DNA of 64,000 bases, from the NCBI GenBank assembly GCA_934699135.1, contig CAKUVM010000001.1, positions 62,001 to 126,000 on the forward strand, in the 5' to 3' direction. The position numbers were made by a program, and so were the translations under genes. Under the pieces are notes generated by a model. It was given only the letters and a program-made list of their open reading frames with translations. It was not told where the DNA came from and did not search any database. The DNA is from an uncultured Bacteroidales bacterium (lineage in GTDB: Bacteria; Bacteroidota; Bacteroidia; Bacteroidales; Marinilabiliaceae). Of the stretch, positions 25,901 through 33,889 are shown piece after piece (the stretch's first letter is position 1; every line of letters starts with the position of its first letter).

Positions 25901-26845
25901 GGAGAAGAGAGCCTCCATCTCCTCCGGCGTCTTGAGCCACTCCTGCTTGGTGTAGAAGAGGCGGCTGGGGTCGTTCATCTGCTTGCCCGTGGAGAGGCAC
26001 AGGAGTCTCTCGTGGGCCTCGGCGTGCTCTTTGTTGAGGAAGTGCGAGTCGTTGGTGCAAATCACTTTCACGCCCGTCTTCTCGGCCAGATCCAAGATGA
26101 AGGGATTGACCTCCTGCTGCCTCTCCCACACGTCTCGGGCGGGGTTGTCTCCGAGGCACGGGTGACGCTGGATCTCAAGGTAATAGTCTTCTCCGAACAC
26201 GCCTTTGAACCACCTCACGCTGCGCTCCGCCTCATCGAACTTGCGGGCCATGATGAGTTGCGGGATCTCGCCGCCCAGGCAGGCCGAGGAGCATATGACC
26301 CCCTCGTGATACTTCTCCAGCAACTCCTTGTCTATTCGGGGCTTACCATAGAAACCGTCAATCCACGAGACGGAGACCATGCGGCAGAGGTTGAGGTAGC
26401 CCGTCTTGTTTTTGGCCAAGAGGATCAGGTGCCAGCCGCTGCGGTCCAAGACGCTCTCTTTGCCGCTCTCGGGGTCGGTTGCCTTGATGGTCTTGTCTTT
26501 GTCGTGCAGAGAGCGGCGCGCGCAGTAGGCCTCAACGCCGAATATTGGCTTGAAAATCTTTGTCTTGAGGTCTTCGGCCTTGGCTTTGGCCTCGGCGCGC
26601 TCTTCAGGGGTGCGGCTCTCATCGGCCGCTATGGCCTCCTGCTCCTTGATGGCGCCGCGCGTCTTGCCGTTGACTTTGGCGGCGTAGTCATGAAACTCCT
26701 TGATGCCGTACATGACGCCGTGGTCGGTCAGGGCCACGGAATACATGCCGTTGGCCATACACTTGTCCACAATGCCAGGCACGGTGCTCATGCCGTCCAG
26801 GATAGAGTAGTGCGAGTGCACATGAAGGTGAGTGAAGCGCGCCAT
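22934..26845 (-). CDS. dnaE: DNA polymerase III alpha subunit
   Basis: Replicative polymerase, 1303 residues. An N-terminal PHP domain (FTHLHVHSHYSILDGM) is followed by the C-family polymerase core with VGPGRGSAAGSVVAYCLGI and the catalytic acidic cluster LPDIDTDF (Asp509, Asp511, Asp513), a helix-hairpin-helix region, and a C-terminal OB domain (SFLGKTIVCAGVVKEIKTG) with tail. There is no internal 3'-5' exonuclease, so it is DnaE not PolC. The start at 26845 is 34 bases after a TACCTTCG box. Its last four bases overlap the start of an SGNH hydrolase gene, an unusual partner for a replication gene. Confidence 0.97.
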   Translation of the reverse strand: MARFTHLHVHSHYSILDGMSTVPGIVDKCMANGMYSVALTDHGVMYGIKEFHDYAAKVNGKTRGAIKEQEAIAADESRTPEERAEAKAKAEDLKTKIFKPIFGVEAYCARRSLHDKDKTIKATDPESGKESVLDRSGWHLILLAKNKTGYLNLCRMVSVSWIDGFYGKPRIDKELLEKYHEGVICSSACLGGEIPQLIMARKFDEAERSVRWFKGVFGEDYYLEIQRHPCLGDNPARDVWERQQEVNPFILDLAEKTGVKVICTNDSHFLNKEHAEAHERLLCLSTGKQMNDPSRLFYTKQEWLKTPEEMEALFSDVPEALANTMEVADKVEEINLNSDPIMPKFPIPEDFGTEEQYRQKLTEKDLFDEFTQDEKHQVVLSQEDAEKKIKKLGGYDKLYRVKLEADYLAKLTWEGAHKRYGQELTQAQVDQITFELHIMKTMGFPGYFLIVMDFIRAAREELDVWVGPGRGSAAGSVVAYCLGITDIDPMKYDLLFERFLNPDRISLPDIDTDFADDGRQRVIEWVTQKYGGEAVAHIITFGTMATKSSVSDVGRVQNIPLQMVREMTSLIPDKFSDDMADPKTKKVPKVNLKNCFKLIPAMQQALNGPDEGVASMLRYAGELEGTVRQTGVHACGIIIGADDLKKFAPITVVEDKTTGFKMQATQYDGHYVESVGLIKMDFLGLINLRIMKDAVKNIKAHTGEDVDIFKVPIDDPEVYKLYAEGRTMGIFQFESPGMQKYLKELQPTVFEDLIAMNALYRPGPMDYIPQFINRKQGREPITYDLPCMEKYLKDTYGVTVYQEQVMLLSRLLANFTRGESDKLRKAMGKKQIAVLNELKPKFINQGMGNGHPADKLEKIWADWEKFASYAFNKSHATCYSWVSYQTAYLKTHYPAEYMAALLTSCKDTISEVSKYMDECKRMGLKVMGPDVNNSVLNFGVSHDGAVVFGLGGVKGVGNGAVEAIVSEREKNGPYASIYDFVERVDLTACNRKTIESLALAGAFDNLGDVRREQFFCQNKEGLSGSEILLRYGTDFQNDKRSGQASLFGDILDVAIAKPSLPDVINSWSDLERLNREKEMVGIYLSAHPLDSYAFVFRYIVNTPMANMKEENFQSFLGKTIVCAGVVKEIKTGLTRAKNNPYLIAKVEDTSGVGEIPLFGDDYVSYSPYFMTPSSFVCITMKFEPPKYERPDARVFRRIAKVEFLSDVLKHGMIKNVTFSINLDKLTMPMIDVLSEVLIANKNKPVNPRPDMPPIVPVRFHIIDRNKRIDVTLPSNSYSVELGPKVMKMVDATEGDIVMSVSEK

Positions 26846-26879
26846 TGTCCTTTGCCTCGTTATTTCTGATTTTCAGTTG

Positions 26880-26887
26880 CGAAGGTA
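26880..26887 (-). promoter_or_regulatory. dnaE promoter -7 box
   Basis: TACCTTCG on the minus strand, 34 bases before the dnaE ATG. It may drive the whole dnaE-SGNH-SGNH-MBOAT unit. Confidence 0.5.
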
Positions 26888-27031
26888 GTGCCTAATGGAC
26901 TGAAAATTAAATTGGATAAGTGCAATATTTTTCATAGCTAGGGTTAGGCACAGAAATTCACGCCTTGGCCAAGCTCTCCCGCTTTGACGCGCCGACTTTT
27001 CTGACGACATTTGCCACAAAATATGTTTTTT

Positions 27032-27520
27032 ATGAAGACATTGACACGGAGCATATTGTTCGTATGCCTCGGCAACATCTGCCGCTCACCGGCCGCCGAC
27101 GCGATAATGAGGGCCAAAGCCGCGGCCGCGGGGCTGGACGTGGAGGTGGACTCGGCGGGCATCGGGGCGTGGCACGCGGGACAGCTGCCAGACATCCGCA
27201 TGAGGCGGTGCGGCGACAAGCACGGCTACGACATACGCCACCGCGCAAGGCAGGTGACGGCGGAAGACTTTGACCGCTTCGACATCGTGATGGGCATGGA
27301 CGCGCAAAACGTGAGCGACCTGCGAGCCTTGGCCGCGACCGACAGACAAAAAGCAAAAGTGCGCCTCATGGCCGACTACCTGACCCGCCACCCGGAACAA
27401 AGGTCAATCCCAGACCCATATTATGGAGACGAGGGCGACTTTGAGCTGGCGGTGGAGCTGATTGAGGACGCGGTGGAAAACATTGTGAAACTGATTAAAG
27501 AAGACAAGATATGGATATGA
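27032..27520 (+). CDS. Low-molecular-weight protein-tyrosine phosphatase
   Basis: A 162-residue cytosolic phosphatase. The P-loop CLGNICRSP begins at Cys12, the nucleophile, with Arg18 binding phosphate; the general acid is in IPDPYYG. Frames open at 27011 and 27023 too, but the family starts a few residues before the first strand (SILFVCLGN), so I use 27032. In Bacteroidota such enzymes often act with tyrosine kinases in capsule control, but none is nearby. The last 10 bases overlap the following acetyltransferase gene. Confidence 0.92.
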   Translation: MKTLTRSILFVCLGNICRSPAADAIMRAKAAAAGLDVEVDSAGIGAWHAGQLPDIRMRRCGDKHGYDIRHRARQVTAEDFDRFDIVMGMDAQNVSDLRALAATDRQKAKVRLMADYLTRHPEQRSIPDPYYGDEGDFELAVELIEDAVENIVKLIKEDKIWI

Positions 27521-28071
27521 CAGAATGGGAAAAAATGCTGGCCGGGAAGCATTATGACGCCATGGACCCTTGCTTCCCTGAAAGACTGAACGACACAAAG
27601 CTCAAGATCTATGAGCTCAACAACCTGAGGCCGGACGACACCGAGTCGCAAACAAAACTGCTCCGCAGCCTGTTGGGCGGCACCGGCGAGAGGCTGATAG
27701 TCAACCAGCCATTTCGCTGCGACTACGGGTGCAACATCTTCGTGGGCGAGGATTTCTTCGCCAACTTCAACCTGACCATACTCGACGAGGCTCGCGTGAC
27801 GATAGGCAACAACGTCTTCATCGGCCCCAACGTGGGGATATACACCGCATGCCACCCGCTAGACCCCGCGGAGCGCGCCAGATGGGTGCAATGGGCCAAG
27901 CCCGTCACCATTGGCAACGACGTGTGGATTGGCGGAGGGGTGACGATATGCCCCGGCGTGACCATTGGAGACGGAGCCTCCATCGGGGCCGGCAGCGTGG
28001 TGGTGAAAGACGTCCCGCCGCGCTGCGTGGCGGTGGGCAACCCCGCAAGGGTGGTGAAAAGGGTGGAGTAG
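27511..28071 (+). CDS. Hexapeptide-repeat sugar O-acetyltransferase (Maa/LacA-like)
   Basis: A 186-residue acetyl-CoA dependent transferase of the maltose/galactoside acetyltransferase group. The N-terminal Mac domain is EWEKMLAGKHYDAMDPCF; the left-handed beta-helix includes FRCDYGCNIFVGEDFFANF, NNVFIGPNVGIYTACHPLD (catalytic His), WIGGGVTICPGVTIGDGASIGAGSVV and PPRCVAVGNPARVVKRV. It overlaps the phosphatase gene by 10 bases and is therefore likely co-translated with it. The sugar acceptor is unknown. Confidence 0.93.
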   Translation: MDMTEWEKMLAGKHYDAMDPCFPERLNDTKLKIYELNNLRPDDTESQTKLLRSLLGGTGERLIVNQPFRCDYGCNIFVGEDFFANFNLTILDEARVTIGNNVFIGPNVGIYTACHPLDPAERARWVQWAKPVTIGNDVWIGGGVTICPGVTIGDGASIGAGSVVVKDVPPRCVAVGNPARVVKRVE

Positions 28072-28161
28072 GAGAGGTTTCTCTCAAAGAAACATAATAT
28101 ATGTTACGTGTTATAAACAAAAGCGCTAACTTAGCGATGAAATCTTTAATACACGCCAACT

Positions 28162-28680
28162 ATGGAAATTTTCTTTCAAGAAGAGGGTATACAGCCAATG
28201 GCTGCTTCTAACTCTGGTATTCTGCCAGTCTATGCGTCTGGTTCTGTGCAGTACAATTTCCCGCTTTCCAGTTCCTACGCCACCCCTCTCGTGACATCCT
28301 ACAGCTACGGTATGGTGGATGCCTCATGGCTGCGCGGTTGCCAAGTGAAGCTCATCACGCAAGCTGAGAATTCAGGAGAACTTTTTAGCGAGACATCCAA
28401 CTATGTGATTCTTCGTTTGAAACTGTCCTCCCTTGCCGGGTTCAAGTCTTCAAGTTTTAGGCTTGAGGCAGTCAAAACATTCCGCATTCCATCAGGCAAC
28501 AGCGTGCAAAAGAACTCCCAGCAGTTCTACTCGTACGCGGTGTTCGGCAATGCCACCGAGGGCGGATGCCGCACTCTTGACATCCTCATACCGCGCAAGG
28601 ACATCTACGGAGCCGACCTCAAATCAGACGCAAACAGACTAACTCTTTACTTTACCGTCCGTGTGCAAGAACAGTCTTAG
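28162..28680 (+). CDS. Unrecognised protein in a lower-GC patch
   Basis: I do not recognise this 172-residue ORF. It has no signal peptide, transmembrane segment or cysteine motif. It is rich in Ser, Thr, Tyr and Val with beta-like alternation (GSVQYNFPLSSSYATPLVTS, RLTLYFTVRVQEQS), suggesting a beta-sandwich. Codons such as TCT, TTT, GGT and GTT are frequent, unlike the neighbours, and the 90 bases before it are AT-rich, so it may be acquired DNA. A TAACTTAG element inside a CGCTAA/TTAGCG inverted repeat (near 28122-28134) could be its promoter. An alternative start is Met13 (28198). Its last 20 bases overlap the GTG start of the GH97 gene. Confidence 0.55.
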   Translation: MEIFFQEEGIQPMAASNSGILPVYASGSVQYNFPLSSSYATPLVTSYSYGMVDASWLRGCQVKLITQAENSGELFSETSNYVILRLKLSSLAGFKSSSFRLEAVKTFRIPSGNSVQKNSQQFYSYAVFGNATEGGCRTLDILIPRKDIYGADLKSDANRLTLYFTVRVQEQS

Positions 28681-30751
28681 CGCCCTCCCGTCAGTCCTTT
28701 TGCTGTGCCTCCCATCGGTCTGCGTGGCCGAGTCCATACCGACCACGGTGGAGTCGCCGGGCAAGACGCTGTCCCTCACGGTCAGTCCGTCATCCGATGG
28801 CGGGCTGGCCTTTTCTGTGGCCTACCGCGGCCGCGAGGTGACGTCCGCCTCCCAAATGGGCATCTCCCTGGCCAGCGGGGCGAGCCTGACAGGCAACGGC
28901 GTGGAAGAGGCCAATGTAGAGACGCACAACGGGACAATGACCACCTGCCTGGGTGAATGGGCGGAACACACCGACAACTATCAGGCACTGACTGTGAGGT
29001 TGAAGCAAGGGAGCAACACCATCTGCGTGGACTTCAGAGCCTATGACGAGGGCTTCGCCTACCGCTACAGATGCTCGCTGACGGCGGCCGACAGACTGAC
29101 GGCGGATATGGCCAATCTGAAACTTCCTGGCGGGCTGACGTGCTACACAGAGAGCGGGGCCGAGAGCGGCTACACGGAAAGGCCTTCCACCTCCACGTTC
29201 TCATCGTTATGCCCGCTGCTGGCCACCTCTTCGTCACTCTCTGTGTGCGTGGCCGAGGCGGGCAACGAGGCCATCGCGGCCCAAGCCAAGCTGAGCTCCA
29301 GTGGCGGGTATCTAACGTTCCTGCAGTCCACGTCATTCTCCTCCAAGTCCATCATAACGCCATGGAGAGCCATGATGATGGGACGCACCCCCTTGGAGCT
29401 TATGGACGCCAAATACATCATGCGCTCGCTCTGTCCCGAGACGGCCGATGACACCGACTGGATAAAGCCCGGCAAGGTGTTCAGGTCTCTAGAAGCCGGC
29501 ACGAACGACTTCCACACCGACTCGGTGATGGCGGCGATAGACTTCGCCCGCAAGACGGGGTTCTCCTACGTCTTGCTAGACGCCGGCTGGTATGGCCTGG
29601 GCTACAGCGAGGAGCGCAACCCCGGCTCCGTACCGACCAAGCCGCGCCCCACTCTGGACATTGAGCAAGTCATAGGCCACGCCAAAGACAACGGGATTGG
29701 CATCTTGCTCTACGTCAACCGCGTGGGGTGGGTCAACTATGACGTCGAGAACACTCTGGACACCTATGCGTCTTGGGGCGCGAGCGGGGTCAAGATGGGG
29801 TTTGTCGACGGGCTGTCGCAATCGGGCATGAGCGTGGTGTATCGCGTAATCAGCGAGGCCGCCAAGCGGCACATGGTGGTCAACGTGCATGACAACTACC
29901 GCCCCACAGGCACTGAGCGCACGCTGCCCAACCTGCTGACGGTGGAGGGAATCCGCGGCGACGAGCATAACCCAGCAGCCGACCACGCAATGCGACTGCC
30001 ATTCTCGCGCTTCATGTGCGGGCCGGCCGACTTCACCTTCGTCTTCAACAGGCCGGGAACGGAGACAAACCGCAAGCGCACGCGCGGCCAGCAGCTAGGG
30101 CTAATGGTGGTCTTTTTCAGCCCATTGCAACACGTGCTTTGGTATGGCAAGCATTGGCAATATGAGGGCAGGGAGAGCCAGTTGGAGTTCATCTCAAAAG
30201 TCCCGACCGTGTGGGACGAGACCCGCCCCTTGGCAGGCGAGGTGGGCGAATACGTGGCCATGGCTCGGCGCAAGGGCGACACATGGTACGTGGGGGCGGC
30301 CACCAACTCGGCCCGCAGCCTGCGCCTACGCCTCGACTTCCTAGAGAGCGGCAAGAAATATGACGTGACGACCTACGAAGACGACAGGCAAGAGGGCATC
30401 TGCCGCACCGTTCGCACGTGCACGGGGCAGAAAGCCGAGCTGGAACTCGACCTCTTGGCATCGGGCGGAGCGGCGGCCATAATAACGCCCTCTTCGGGCG
30501 ACACGGCCCTGCCCGAACTCAGCGTGCGAGACCACATTGACATGAGGCGAGACGGTGGCCGCGTCATCATCTCGTCCACCACGTCTGCGCTCATAAGGGC
30601 CAGGGCGTTCACCCTTGGCGGCGTAGTGGCGGCCGAGGCCGAGGCAAATGGCGGCACGGTGACGCTTAATGTCGGGAGCCACCGCGGGCTGCTGATTGTG
30701 GAGGTTGAGCGGGCTGACGGACGCAGGTCGCGCCTCTCGCTCAGTAACTAG
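28661..30751 (+). CDS. Glycoside hydrolase family 97
   Basis: Exported alpha-glycosidase of the SusB family, 696 residues counted from a GTG start that initiates a signal peptide (SLSALPSVLLLCLPSVCVA). The N-terminal beta-sandwich runs about 25-285 (ESPGKTLSLTV, YRGREV, FRAYDEGFAYRYR), followed by the (beta/alpha)8 barrel (FSYVLLDAGWYGLGY, GVKMGFVDGLSQSG, VVNVHDNYRPTGTERT, NLLTVEGIRGDE) and a C-terminal beta domain (VGAATNSARSLRLRLDFL). It looks complete. GH97 includes inverting alpha-glucosidases and retaining alpha-galactosidases; the Asp in GFVDG versus the Glu-based site cannot be resolved by eye. No SusC/SusD pair is near. The only start consistent with the signal peptide lies inside the upstream ORF. 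Confidence 0.88.
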   Translation: MCKNSLSALPSVLLLCLPSVCVAESIPTTVESPGKTLSLTVSPSSDGGLAFSVAYRGREVTSASQMGISLASGASLTGNGVEEANVETHNGTMTTCLGEWAEHTDNYQALTVRLKQGSNTICVDFRAYDEGFAYRYRCSLTAADRLTADMANLKLPGGLTCYTESGAESGYTERPSTSTFSSLCPLLATSSSLSVCVAEAGNEAIAAQAKLSSSGGYLTFLQSTSFSSKSIITPWRAMMMGRTPLELMDAKYIMRSLCPETADDTDWIKPGKVFRSLEAGTNDFHTDSVMAAIDFARKTGFSYVLLDAGWYGLGYSEERNPGSVPTKPRPTLDIEQVIGHAKDNGIGILLYVNRVGWVNYDVENTLDTYASWGASGVKMGFVDGLSQSGMSVVYRVISEAAKRHMVVNVHDNYRPTGTERTLPNLLTVEGIRGDEHNPAADHAMRLPFSRFMCGPADFTFVFNRPGTETNRKRTRGQQLGLMVVFFSPLQHVLWYGKHWQYEGRESQLEFISKVPTVWDETRPLAGEVGEYVAMARRKGDTWYVGAATNSARSLRLRLDFLESGKKYDVTTYEDDRQEGICRTVRTCTGQKAELELDLLASGGAAAIITPSSGDTALPELSVRDHIDMRRDGGRVIISSTTSALIRARAFTLGGVVAAEAEANGGTVTLNVGSHRGLLIVEVERADGRRSRLSLSN

Positions 30752-30769
30752 CTGACAAACGAAAACAGA

Positions 30770-30812
30770 AGGAGCCGCGTCAACCTCGGGAGGTTGACGC
30801 GGCTCCTTTTTT
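30770..30812 (+). terminator. Terminator after the GH97 gene
   Basis: A perfect 17-bp stem (30770-30786 with 30791-30807) and CGGG loop, followed by six T. The opposite strand has only a weak T tract (TCTGTTTTC), so it acts mainly on the GH97 transcript but lies just past the end of convergent hppA. Confidence 0.92.
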
Positions 30813-30821
30813 GCCATTGGG

Positions 30822-33116
30822 CTAGCCCAACAGCGAGCAGGCTATCGTGAGGCCCGCCATAACCACAGAGACCATAGACATGAGCTTGATGAGGATGTTG
30901 AGAGAAGGGCCGGAGGTGTCCTTAAAGGGGTCGCCCACGGTGTCTCCCACCACGGCGGCCTTATGACAGTCTCCACCCTTGCCGCCATAGTTTCCTTTCT
31001 CGATATACTTCTTGGCATTGTCCCACGCGCCGCCGGCATTGTTGAGCATCACGGCCAATGTGAAACCCGCCGTGAGGCCGCCGGCCAGGAGGCCGATGAC
31101 GCCGGCCACGCCAAACAGCAGGCCGACAGCCACCGGCACAATTATGGCCAGCAGAGACGGCAGCACCATCTCACGCTGCGCCCCTTTGGTGGATATCTCA
31201 ACGCAGCGGGCATAGTCTGGCGTGCCACCGCCATCCAATATTCCGGCAATCTCGCGAAACTGGCGGCGCACCTCGTCAACCATCTTGGAGGCGGCGCGGC
31301 CCACGGCCTTCATGCTCATGGCGCAGAAGAGGAAAGCCATCATGGCGCCAACGAAAAGGCCCGCGAGCAGCATGGGGTTGAACACAGACAAGTCATAGGC
31401 CGAGACAAAATCTCTCATGGTGGCCGAGGCCAGCGCCACGGCGTTCACGCCATCGGGCAGTCCCTCTGGAGGAGTTTGACCCACGTAGAAGGCCGTATCG
31501 CCCACCAGCCGGAAGCCGTCGCCTCCGGCCGCCATACGCGACAGCCACATCCTGACCTCCTCCATATATGCCGCCAAGAGCGCCATGGCGGTGAGCGCCG
31601 CAGAGCCTATGGCGAAACCTTTGCCTGTGGCGGCCGTGGTGTTGCCAAGCCCATCGAGCGCGTCGGTGCGCTCCCTCACTTCGGCCGGCAGACCGCTCAT
31701 CTCGGCGTTGCCGCCGGCGTTGTCGGCAATGGGGCCGAAGGCGTCGGTGGCCAAGGTCACGCCGAGAGTGGAGAGCATCCCGACGGCCGCGAAGCCTATG
31801 CCGTAGACGCCCATGGCATAGTTGCCAAAACCGCCGGCCGAGCCAAAGGCCGATATGATGGCGGCGGCCACGACGACGACGGGCAGCCACGTGGACTGCA
31901 TGCCGACGGCTATGCCCTCAATGATGGTGGTGGCAGGGCCCTGCTGAGTCTGGGCCGCGATGCCGCGCGTGGGCCTGTACTCGTCAGACGTGAAGTATTC
32001 GGTGCCCTGCCCAATGACCACGCCCGCCAACAGACCGGCTATGACAGAGCCGAAAAGCCCCCAGCTGATCCACTCCAGCGAGGCCATGACGGCCACCGCC
32101 ACAAGGATGAGGGCCGAGGCTCCGCCCGTGCCCAGGAGCAGGGCGTGGAGCAGGTTTTTCTGAGACGCCCCCTCGCGGGTGCGCACGGCGTAGACTCCCA
32201 AGATGGAGAGCAACGTGCCGATGGCGGCCACGACCATGGGGGCTATGATGAGCTGCAGCTGCTTATCGTCACTCACGGCGGGGATGGCGGCCCCAAGGGC
32301 CGCCGTGGAGAGGATGGAGCCGCAATAGCTCTCATAGAGGTCGGCCCCCATGCCAGCCACGTCTCCCACGTTGTCACCCACATTGTCGGCGATGGTGGCG
32401 GGGTTGCGCGGGTCGTCTTCCGGGATTCCCGCCTCTACTTTGCCCACGAGGTCGGCCCCCACGTCGGCCGCCTTGGTGTATATGCCGCCACCCACGCGGG
32501 CAAAGAGAGCCTGCGTGGAGGCTCCCATGCCAAAGGTCAGCATGGTGGCCGTGATCTCGATCATCTTGGCGTGGGAGTCGGTGCCGGGGTGGACAAACGT
32601 CAGGCCGCAGAAATCCAGGCCGTTGGCCATATGCTCTGGGGTGAAGACCAGATCGTTGAGGATGTAGAACCACGCCGCGATGTCCAGCAAGCCGAAGCCC
32701 ACGACCACAAGCCCCATGACAGCGCCTGAGCGAAACGCCACGCGGAGGCCCTTGTTGAGGCTCTCCCTGGCCCCGTTGGCCGTGCGGGCCGAGGCGTTGG
32801 TGGCCGTCTTCATGCCCAAATAGCCGCACAGGCCGGAGAAAAAGCCGCCCGTGAGGAACGCCACTGGCACAAAGGGGTTCTGCACGCCGAGATAGGCCAG
32901 CACGCCAAGCAGCAAAGCCATGATGACGAACACTTTTAGCACCACGCCATATTGGCGTCGCAAATAGGCCATGGCACCCTCGCGCACATAGCCAGCAATC
33001 TCGGCCATGCGCGTGGTGCCCTCGCTGTTTCTCATCATGCCGCGATAGAACAGCCAGGCGAAGAGCAACGCCACGGCGGAACTGAGCGGCACAATCCAAA
33101 AGATTGAGCTGGACAT
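30822..33116 (-). CDS. hppA: Membrane-bound pyrophosphatase, K+-dependent type (Na+ and/or H+ pump)
   Basis: Integral membrane enzyme of 764 residues with about 16 hydrophobic helices, coupling PPi hydrolysis to cation export. The PPi/Mg site is seen in YTKAADVGADLVGKVE, IPEDDPRNPATIADNVGDNV and the C-terminal VGDTVGDPFKDTSGPSLNIL. The segment NTTAATGKGFAIGSAALTA has Ala where K+-independent pumps have Lys, which marks the K+-requiring group; in Bacteroides relatives these pump Na+ or both Na+ and H+. It is monocistronic and convergent with the GH97 gene. It may recycle PPi from biosynthesis into an ion gradient; the exact ion cannot be told from sequence alone. Confidence 0.95.
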   Translation of the reverse strand: MSSSIFWIVPLSSAVALLFAWLFYRGMMRNSEGTTRMAEIAGYVREGAMAYLRRQYGVVLKVFVIMALLLGVLAYLGVQNPFVPVAFLTGGFFSGLCGYLGMKTATNASARTANGARESLNKGLRVAFRSGAVMGLVVVGFGLLDIAAWFYILNDLVFTPEHMANGLDFCGLTFVHPGTDSHAKMIEITATMLTFGMGASTQALFARVGGGIYTKAADVGADLVGKVEAGIPEDDPRNPATIADNVGDNVGDVAGMGADLYESYCGSILSTAALGAAIPAVSDDKQLQLIIAPMVVAAIGTLLSILGVYAVRTREGASQKNLLHALLLGTGGASALILVAVAVMASLEWISWGLFGSVIAGLLAGVVIGQGTEYFTSDEYRPTRGIAAQTQQGPATTIIEGIAVGMQSTWLPVVVVAAAIISAFGSAGGFGNYAMGVYGIGFAAVGMLSTLGVTLATDAFGPIADNAGGNAEMSGLPAEVRERTDALDGLGNTTAATGKGFAIGSAALTAMALLAAYMEEVRMWLSRMAAGGDGFRLVGDTAFYVGQTPPEGLPDGVNAVALASATMRDFVSAYDLSVFNPMLLAGLFVGAMMAFLFCAMSMKAVGRAASKMVDEVRRQFREIAGILDGGGTPDYARCVEISTKGAQREMVLPSLLAIIVPVAVGLLFGVAGVIGLLAGGLTAGFTLAVMLNNAGGAWDNAKKYIEKGNYGGKGGDCHKAAVVGDTVGDPFKDTSGPSLNILIKLMSMVSVVMAGLTIACSLLG

Positions 33117-33277
33117 ATTTCCTGAATTTTTAGTTGTTAATATACGTGGTTAATTTTTGCCTTTCTCGGCTCGTTGGCATTGGGCGTGGGGGCCGGAAGC
33201 CGTAAGCACACGATGCCGCACATGGTAAATATATGCAAATAAATATTTATCTCACACGGAAGCTCGCCCCATATTCT
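33117..33277. other. AT-rich intergenic stretch between hppA and the B12 locus
   Basis: No gene. It must hold the hppA promoter reading left, but no good TAnnTTTG is visible; TATATTTA on the minus strand near 33225-33232 is the nearest. Its lower GC contrasts with the riboswitch that follows. Confidence 0.4.
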
Positions 33278-33285
33278 TAGCTTCG
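33278..33285 (+). promoter_or_regulatory. Promoter -7 box of the B12-uptake operon
   Basis: TAGCTTCG just upstream of the cobalamin riboswitch; transcription would begin near 33292, at the aptamer's 5' edge. Confidence 0.55.
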
Positions 33286-33291
33286 CGTGAT

Positions 33292-33565
33292 TTTGGTTTC
33301 CGTCCGCGACGCATTCCAGCCCAAGACGTGGGCGACCGCGACGGGATTAAAAGGGAACCGAGTGAGAATCTCGGACAGTCCCGCTGCTGTGTGCCAACGG
33401 CCCGCCACGCCACGCAAGGCGCGACGCCCGGGCCACGCCACAGGGCAACAGCCATTGCGCTATGCCGCCCCACCCCAATGGGGAGAGCGCGGCGAAGACG
33501 CGCGAGAAGGCGCCCTTGGTGAGATTGGCGAGCCAGAAGACCTGCCAAATTCTTTCGTGTCCTCT
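33292..33565 (+). ncRNA. Cobalamin riboswitch
   Basis: The conserved core reads AAAGGGAACCGAGTGAGAAT (from 33349), then CTCGGACAGTCCCGCTGCTG, matching the AGGGAA-nnnn-GTG...CCCGC-n-CTGT aptamer pattern. The B12 box GCCAGAAGACCTGCC is at 33532-33546. Between them are GC-rich peripheral stems. It sits at the 5' end of a transcript encoding a surface lipoprotein, a BtuB-like receptor and BtuG-like proteins, so it should repress uptake when cobalamin is plentiful. About 320 bases separate the B12 box from the first ATG, an unusually long downstream leader. Confidence 0.93.
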
Positions 33566-33889
33566 CTTTTTGCCGGCCCACAAGCCACACCCGCCCAACG
33601 CAGACGGGAATGTGACGAGGGCGGCGCGGCAAGAGTCAGGGGAGAGCGGAGCCGTCCTCGCGGATTGGGACTTGCGCCGTGGCCATAGCCGCCAGCAGCC
33701 CGGGGGTGTCAGCACGCCCCGGGCGCGCTTGTCGTCGGCAGCCTCAGCCATTCCCACCGCCACACACTCCCCCTCACTCCCACATTCTTAGCCCCAACAA
33801 AAAGAGACAAGACGCCACCCCACACGGCCGGCGAGAGACTCCCGCGCCCCATTTTGAAGAGAAAACCGAAACATAAACTATCAGAAAAC
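33566..33889 (+). promoter_or_regulatory. Long leader downstream of the riboswitch
   Basis: No credible gene. TCCTCTCTTTTTGCC follows the B12 box closely. Further on a GCCCGGGG/CCCCGGGC hairpin (about 33698-33722) lacks a T run. The region is presumably the expression platform and 5' UTR; I see no clear terminator/antiterminator pair, so the mode of control is undecided. Confidence 0.45.

Noticed and set aside
30963..32729. 588-codon open frame antisense to hppA
   Set aside because: It is a high-GC shadow of hppA, rich in Gly, His, Arg and Gln with no family motifs. Similar long shadows occur opposite dnaE, ilvB and cimA.
33595..33680. Possible second cobalamin aptamer (GGGAATGTGACGAGGGC)
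   Set aside because: Only a short GGGAA-like match; the CCCGC-n-CTGT part and a second B12 box are missing.
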